Part shown: one piece after another, positions 8,468 to 12,881 of the stretch
How the letters are laid out: each line of letters starts with the position of its first letter
Numbering within the stretch: the stretch's first letter is position 1
Assembly (NCBI GenBank): GCA_002284615.2
Contig: MU069725.1
Span: 194,692-207,572, forward strand
Origin: Dunaliella salina
Taxonomy: Eukaryota; Chlorophyta; Chlorophyceae; Chlamydomonadales; Dunaliellaceae
DNA: 12,881 nucleotides
Direction: 5' to 3'
The notes under the pieces: model-generated
Database searches by the model: none
What the model was told of the DNA's origin: nothing
The model's input: the letters and a program-made list of their open reading frames with translations, nothing else
Program-made: the position numbers and the translations under genes

Positions 8468-8608
8468 GTGCATCTCTATTGCGGGAGCATTGCTTGAAGA
8501 ATCCGTTTGGGCAGAAGAAAGCAGCTGTCCACAGCAACAAAGTGTGGGACCAGTCCTTATCACCCATGGAGAGAAGGACGAGGTCACATCCAGAGAATCT
8601 ATAGAAAT
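8468..8608 (+). CDS. Alpha/beta hydrolase (phospholipase/carboxylesterase-like), internal exon with catalytic Asp
   Basis: This is an internal exon of 141 nt. The acceptor is a clear pyrimidine tract ending TACTGGTTTTGCAG (to 8467); the donor is GTGAGT at 8609. It encodes 46 full codons plus 1 nt at the start and 2 nt at the end. Residues 2-9 (ISIAGALL) match the strand that follows the nucleophile helix in Abhydrolase_2-type enzymes. GPVLITHGEKDEV (residues 27-39) matches the PVLLIHG..D..V block whose Asp (codon 8577-8579) is the catalytic acid. The AT left at the end joins the G at 11225 to make ATG, in phase. Such enzymes hydrolyse carboxyl-ester or thioester bonds of lipids or acylated proteins; the substrate here is unknown. 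The nucleophile exon is not seen in the window. Dienelactone-hydrolase or FSH1-type hydrolases are the alternatives. Confidence 0.8.
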
Positions 8609-8714
8609 GTGAGTGGCCGGGATGCTCGGGTGAAGGAAGCACATGTTAAGCTCATTCAATTTTAATGTGTTTATTTTCCCTTGCAAAGAATGTACATGTG
8701 TGCGGTTACTTATT

Positions 8715-9634
8715 GTCAGGTCAGGCACCTAGGTTTGAGTTCTTGCCCCTGTGGAACCAGCCAAATCTGAGTATGCAGGACCTCTAATCTGACCTTTCTG
8801 AGCAACTCTGCATACTCAGTTTGTGCCATGGGGGGGCCCAGGGTGGGGGGCCAGAAATCAGGCAAAATCCCTGCCAGAATGGGGTCCTCAGGAAGCCCCT
8901 CCCCGGCTTACCTGACCAGCAGCGATGGCTAAACACTTCATCAGGAGCACATTCCGGGGGGTCCGGGTTGCAGGGGCGGGGGTCAAGAAAATTTCTCCCC
9001 GGCACCCGGTTTTGGCAGGGAAATGGCGAGAAGCAAAGGCCTTTTGTACACTGGACGGAATCCAGTCGAACTCCAGTCAATCGCTTTGATTATATTTAAT
9101 TCATAAAATAAACTCTTATGGCGTGAACCATGATTGAGGAGGTTCCGTAAGAGTTTCGAGTGCTCTTTTAGGAGAGAAGTGCATCTACCTGGCTTTCAAA
9201 GGTTGGCGGGCTGGAACGAAAAGGAGATGGCTTTTGAAATTTCATGACAGCTGGTGCTTTGACCGAGCCCCAGGGGCGCACACACCCACCCCTGGGCCAC
9301 CAAAACTTGGTAAAGCAAGATTGGGTTACATACTGAACAGGGCCTCATACTCAGGTTGTGGCCAAACACAGCGCTTGGCTGGTTTCCAGTTTTGCACCAG
9401 TTTTGCCTGGCAGATGCGCTCACGCTTGAAGTGCTTTGGTACTGGCACCCATTTCACTGGGAATGGCCAATTTTGGCCTGAAGTGCCTCAAAAAGTGCCT
9501 TTGGCTCACCTACGACGCCCCATCCCCAATTTTTAGTTGCAGAATTGTCAAAAAGTATCCATCCTGACTACTTTGCATACTCAGTTTGCTTGATTTCCTT
9601 TGGGGCAAGAACTCCTCAGCATGCCTGGGCTGAC
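8715..9634 (-). mobile_element. GTCAG-2 element B, inverted copy in the next intron
   Basis: The left terminus is GTCAGGTCAGGCACC at 8715-8729; the right terminus is GCCTGGGCTGAC at 9623-9634. Both are followed inwards by AGTTCTTGCCCC when read from the ends. The flanks are TTATT at 8710-8714 and TTATA at 9635-9639, a 5-bp duplication with one mismatch. The element is 920 bp and inverted relative to element A. Homology to A covers both ends and two interior blocks, including a 60-bp stretch (8835-8894) that is the exact reverse complement of 8105-8164. It lies 106 bp downstream of the exon. No transposase domain is seen. Confidence 0.84.
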
Positions 9635-10277
9635 TTATAGTGGAATGGAATAGAAAACATGTTTTTTAAGGTTGGCCAGATCCATAGATGTATATTGTAC
9701 GTAGGAAATATGGGTACAGGAATGAGAGTATGATAAAGACCAGGCCTCACCATAGAGTGTGTGAAAAAGAGAGGAAAATACGGGTACGGAATGTGAATAT
9801 ATGGGTACGGAGTACGGCAATTGGGGCTCCGACATACAGAACTGGCCAATCCTAAGTATTTCCTATCGGTGGAATCAGTGAGTCGTGCATACCCAAAAGA
9901 GCCACCCAGCTAGCCTTACGACTTGAAAAACAAAAAGAAAAGAAAAACCATGCCAGGAAACAGGTGGGGTGCATCAAGGGAAGGCCTCTTGAGCTGCAGA
10001 GCAGCAAGCTGTTGCAAGTGCCTCAGGAATGCTGCTGAGATGAGATGGCTAGGGGTACTGGTTTGATTCATGGAATCGCCATCGTACGCGCTGCACACAC
10101 AAGTTTGCAATTTATGGCTGGTATCAATAGTAAGCCCCTCACATTGTGTTGTTTGTTTGAACTCAAAAAGTGGCAAGCAAGCAGAGCGTTTCTCTTGTGA
10201 ACAGTCTGCATACACACAAGCTTGCTCTGGATGCTGGCCCTTATGCAATCTAATTTCAAGTACGCTCACCCACATGT
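9635..10277. other. Intronic sequence with no recognised gene
   Basis: Only weak structure is visible: TA(T/C)GGGTAC(A)GG motifs at about 9709, 9779 and 9800 (with AGGAAA just before the first two), and an A-rich tract near 9926-9948. The reading frames on both strands (for example 9916-10329 minus) show no domain. Confidence 0.6.
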
Positions 10278-11200
10278 ATGTGCTCCAATTCCAAATGTGC
10301 TGGTCCACACACATGTAGGGTTGGCACAAACGTTATGCAACGAAATCTCTTGACGTTATATAATTTGTATGTAACGTTATATAACGTTATAAACGTTACA
10401 AACGTTATATACTCAGAATTCAGGTCGAGCAAATCCCAACTTCAAGGGTATCAACGGATAGCTCTCAAAGAGTAGAGACCGCTAACCCAATTTACTTGAG
10501 TTGAAAATGAGATGGTGACCAAAAAATAGTGTTTGAAAGTTAGAGTTTGGGTTGTCACTGGCCAGGTCCTTCCCACACACTGCCTCCCAACCCCTGTTGC
10601 ACACCAGCCTCATTAACACAGGCTTCAACCATGCCCCAGTATTCAGCGCTTCCTCCCTCCACAGACAGAATTCAGCTTTGCTCGCCTGCTCTGTGCTGCA
10701 CTCTCGTGCGCCTCAAACTTCTGCCTCTGCCTCTGCTCGGCCTCTTCTTCCTCCTCCACCACCTCCCCCTCATCATCCAGACCTCGGCACCAGCTCCAAA
10801 TTCACTCATCCTGATTAAATCGACTGAGCAACACGTACTCACGGAAATCAGAATTGCGCTCACGGAATCGCAAAACTTTGGTGTGAAGTTCGTCGAATAT
10901 AACGTTATAATAACGTTATCTTTAACGCTATCTTTAACGTTATGTTATTTACATAACTTCATAACGATAATGTAACAAGATCCGAACTCAAATACACGGG
11001 TTATATACTTATGTTTAAAGCATAATTTTATACATAATTATAACGTTTGTGCCAACCCTACGCATATGCACGCCAATTTCAAATGCGCTGGCCCACACAT
11101 GCTCTCTGGTTTCAAATGCGCTGGCCCACACATGCTCTCTGGTTTCAAATGCGCTGGCCCACACATGCTTTCCGAATGCGACTGTGCTGGCCCATGCTGA
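10278..11200. repeat. 33-bp minisatellite, split by the hAT-2 insertion
   Basis: The unit core is TTTCAAATGCGCTGGCCCAC followed by ACATGCTCTCTGG. AAATGCGCTG recurs at 11081, 11114 and 11147, an exact 33-bp period, with a decayed unit at about 11174. One diverged unit (CCAAATGTGCTGGTCCACACACATG) lies on the other side of hAT-2, ending at 10315. The array therefore predates the insertion at 10316-11060. It ends about 25 bp before the acceptor of the last hydrolase exon. Confidence 0.85.
10316..11060. mobile_element. hAT-2: hAT-like non-autonomous element with 21-bp perfect TIRs
   Basis: The left terminus TAGGGTTGGCACAAACGTTA plus T (10316-10336) is exactly inverted at 11040-11060. The flanks CACACATG (10308-10315) and CGCATATG (11061-11068) match at 6 of 8 positions, and both differences are transitions, consistent with an aged 8-bp duplication typical of hAT. 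Both subterminal regions carry repeated, self-complementary AACGTTATA motifs (about 10330-10407 and 10900-10970), a layout like transposase-binding arrays in this superfamily. The interior is pyrimidine-rich on the plus strand; on the minus strand it reads through an acidic stretch DDEGEVVEEEEE for about 50 codons. I do not recognise that product. The element is 745 bp. Confidence 0.85.
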
Positions 11201-11224
11201 TACGCTCTGACTCCAATTGCTCAG

Positions 11225-11480
11225 GACTCTGAAGCATCTGCGCTCCCACCATCAAGCCAAGACCTGCATGCTCCAGGTCGTGCCTGGAAAGGGCCACGCG
11301 ATGATGGGCCAAGGCACAGCAGCTGGGGCCGCTGGTGTGGCAACAGCTGGCAGCCCAGCGGAGGCTGAAGTTCGCAAGTGCATGGAATTTTTTGCGGCCA
11401 CCTTGTGTCGCACACCCCCTCATTTGCTAGAGGGCTGCATTGAGGTTAAGCCAGGGGTGTGTGACGTTCAAAAAGTATAA
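11225..11480 (+). CDS. Alpha/beta hydrolase, last exon with catalytic His and stop
   Basis: The exon follows the acceptor at 11224. Its first G completes the codon begun at 8607-8608, and 84 further codons run to TAA at 11478-11480. The joined C-terminal part is 131 residues, roughly the last half of an Abhydrolase_2-type enzyme. TLKHLRSHH looks like the amphipathic helix after the catalytic Asp. LQVVPGKGHAMMG carries the His (codon 11295-11297) in the G.GH motif, placed as in phospholipase/carboxylesterases. An Ala/Gly-rich insert (about residues 31-43 of this exon) follows, then AEAEVRKCMEFFAATL, matching the family's final helix. The last 20-25 residues are unusual. A weak donor (GAG|GTTAAG near 11440) could give a different C-terminus. 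No frameshift or internal stop is present, so the gene may be functional. Confidence 0.82.
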
Positions 11481-12167
11481 TCTGACATCCCTGGCTCATG
11501 CGGCGCCTCCTTTGTTGACACATAGGCAAGTATTGGGCCTTGCAGGAGAGTCGAAGGTTTCAGTCCACAGTTCTTTTTTTACAATAAAATCGCCTTGGAG
11601 GTTGGAAGATTTTGTCTCTGCGTTGCCTGGCGCATGTGTCTAAGAAGATGCATTGCCTGTCTGCATGGCATTCCAGGCAAGCAAGCGTTTTGCATACTTG
11701 ATAGCTGCAAGCATTTTCACATGGCATGTTCATGATGCCCAAGTGTTTTTTATTTGCATTCTCTATTCTCCGTATAGCCCTTGAGTGTGTATGTTGTGGA
11801 TTAGTCTGTTCCTGAACCTGTGCATGTCAGCCAGGCGTGCAAACATGCATCAAGGAATTGTGCTGCATTGCTCTCTAAAGCACGCTGGCATGAATGGAGT
11901 TGCAATTGGAGGCTGCGACAATTTTGCAACTGAACTGAATGTGCAAGAGGTTTTCAGGTCTAAGAAAAAATAATGCTTTGTTAGCCTATTCCTGTGCTTC
12001 GACTTTGGAAAAGGGTGTGATGCATGGTTTTTCTGTGACCTTCCTGTAGCTCTAAATTTAAGCTCGTCTAAACCAAAGATGCAATTTTCTCTGAGGCCCT
12101 ATCTAATGTTGTTTTCTATTTTTGTAGGGAAACAAGCATCTTTTCAATCAAAATATGGATCCTCTAG
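11481..12167. other. Probable 3' untranslated and intergenic sequence
   Basis: After the hydrolase stop I see no coding domain. AATAAA at 11583-11588, about 100 bp after the stop, is a possible polyadenylation signal if this lineage uses it. A 62-codon frame at 11785-11973 has no recognised features. A good acceptor-like sequence, TTTTCTATTTTTGTAG, ends at about 12127, but no donor or downstream exon could be paired with it convincingly. Confidence 0.45.
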
Positions 12168-12542
12168 CTAGGCTGGCTTCGTCTTCACAGTGGCATCCTT
12201 GGTAATGAAGGCGCAGATGCCCTTGCTCACCAAGCAGCTATGCTACCTGATGAAGCTAACACCTCACTCAACCAGGCAGAAACTCCTTTCTTCCACCTCT
12301 ATTGGCTTGCTGCATCTGTCACAACACATTGCTCTCACACAGAACACTTGCCCCTTTCAAACCTCCAGGACAAACTGAAACAAGTAATGCATGAAAAACA
12401 CAAATTGGGAACAGCAAACCTCAGCACATATAGCTACCAAAATTGGCAGAGCTTGCTCAGAACGTCCAATGCTCACCCCATTGCCATGTCATGCTCAATC
12501 ACTGTCATTACACTTATACTATTCTGGAAGCAGGTCACATAA
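12168..12542 (+). pseudogene. LINE (non-LTR retrotransposon) RNase H remnant
   Basis: The frame starts after a TAG at 12165-12167 and reads LGWLRLHSGILGNEGADALA. This is the classic end of a retroelement RNase HI domain: an H followed by G-I-x-G-N-E-x-A-D-x-L-A, with the last catalytic Asp present. About 100 more codons follow, with no recognised domain. Near 12470 an alternative frame gives PHCHVML....THTILEAGH-like sequence, reminiscent of the Cys/His knuckle at the end of LINE polyproteins, suggesting a frameshift. The reverse transcriptase and endonuclease are absent, and the copy is cut off at 12543, where TAGGG begins. This is a dead fragment. Confidence 0.68.
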
Positions 12543-12543
12543 A

Positions 12544-12640
12544 TAGGGATCGGCGTTGGCTTATAGCGCTATATAGCGTATAGCGCTATATCGCGCTATA
12601 TAGCGCTATAAAATTTTGGAATATAGCGCGTGCTAAAATT
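12544..12640 (+). mobile_element. Possible left end of a third hAT-like element (hAT-3)
   Basis: TAGGGATCGGCGTTGG at 12544-12559 has the TAGGG start seen in hAT-1 and hAT-2. It is followed at once by a dense array of the perfect palindrome TATAGCGCTATA (12562-12573, 12579-12590, 12599-12610) and related GCGCTATA pieces to about 12630. The arrangement, a short terminus then self-complementary subterminal repeats, copies hAT-2 with a different motif. No matching right end is in the window, so the element either runs past 12881 or is truncated. LINE homology ends just before it, fitting an insertion into the LINE. Confidence 0.5.
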
Positions 12641-12777
12641 GAGTACGGCAAAAATCGTCATCGGCACGCCGTTGTGCTCGATTCTGTGTCGCACATTAGT
12701 CAAACGTCATTTTTGAAAGCACTTATGTTTCAAGGGAAGCTGCTGGGGAGTGGCAAGGAGCCTAGACCTGGAGAGCT
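12641..12777. other. Unassigned sequence, possibly interior of hAT-3
   Basis: No open frame or repeat is recognised. It lies between the palindromic array and the terminal microsatellite. Confidence 0.4.
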
Positions 12778-12833
12778 CTCACTCACTCACATGTGAGTGC
12801 GCACACTCACACACACACACGCACACACACACA

Positions 12834-12876
<43 letters not shown>

Positions 12877-12881
12877 GCACG
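12778..12881. repeat. (CA)n microsatellite with CTCA lead-in and a 16-bp palindrome
   Basis: CTCACTCACTCAC is followed by the perfect palindrome CACTCACATGTGAGTG (12784-12799), then CA repeats with occasional G or A interruptions to the end of the window. The tract runs off the right edge. Confidence 0.95.

Larger units (their letters stand above)
8609..11224 (+). other. GT-AG intron of the hydrolase gene, 2,616 bp, full of mobile DNA
   Basis: The donor is GTGAGT (8609-8614). The acceptor is CTCAG ending at 11224, with a branch-point-like CTGAC at about 11207 and pyrimidine-rich sequence between. The phase is preserved across it (AT|G). It contains GTCAG-2 element B (8715-9634), unremarkable sequence (9635-10277), a 33-bp minisatellite and the hAT-2 insertion (10316-11060). 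Removing the two transposons would leave about 950 bp. Confidence 0.75.

Overview
This window looks like nuclear DNA from a eukaryote. It has a GT-AG intron whose two flanking exons join in phase, class II DNA transposons with terminal inverted repeats (TIRs) and target-site duplications (TSDs), a non-LTR retrotransposon remnant, several minisatellites, and long dinucleotide microsatellites at both ends. There is no operon-like gene packing, no rRNA and no recognisable tRNA. The organism cannot be named from this. A green alga or another protist with a repeat-rich genome is a guess from the look of the sequence only.

Layout. A (GT)n tract (1-106) opens the window. A 1.18-kb TIR element, GTCAG-1a (210-2497, TSD CGCAA), follows; it is split by a nested 1.1-kb hAT-like element, hAT-1 (300-1401, 8-bp TSD CTAGTTAA), which carries a broken transposase-like frame. 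Positions 2503-4709 hold no recognisable gene, only degenerate repeats and a 110-bp satellite whose last units are nearly identical and contain ambiguous bases. A second, inverted copy, GTCAG-1b, lies at 4715-5860 (TSD TATAA). An array of roughly 118-bp repeats follows (5870-7180), interrupted by an insertion of about 190 bp.

The only convincing cellular gene is the 3' half of an alpha/beta hydrolase on the + strand. One internal exon (8468-8608) carries the catalytic-Asp motif, and the last exon (11225-11480) carries the catalytic-His motif. The 2.6-kb intron between them splices in phase. The exons with the nucleophile Ser are not seen and probably lie upstream of the window. The internal exon sits between two inverted copies of a second GTCAG-type element (A, 7251-8284; B, 8715-9634), each with near-matching 5-bp TSDs. 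The downstream intron also holds a 745-bp hAT-like element (hAT-2) that landed inside a 33-bp minisatellite. After the gene come a non-coding stretch, a LINE RNase H remnant (12168-12542), the left end of a possible third hAT-like element with TATAGCGCTATA palindromes, and a (CA)n tract.

The main novelty candidate is the GTCAG element family. Four copies in two subfamilies share a GTCAG terminus and 5-bp TSDs; they are non-autonomous here, and I could not place them in a superfamily.
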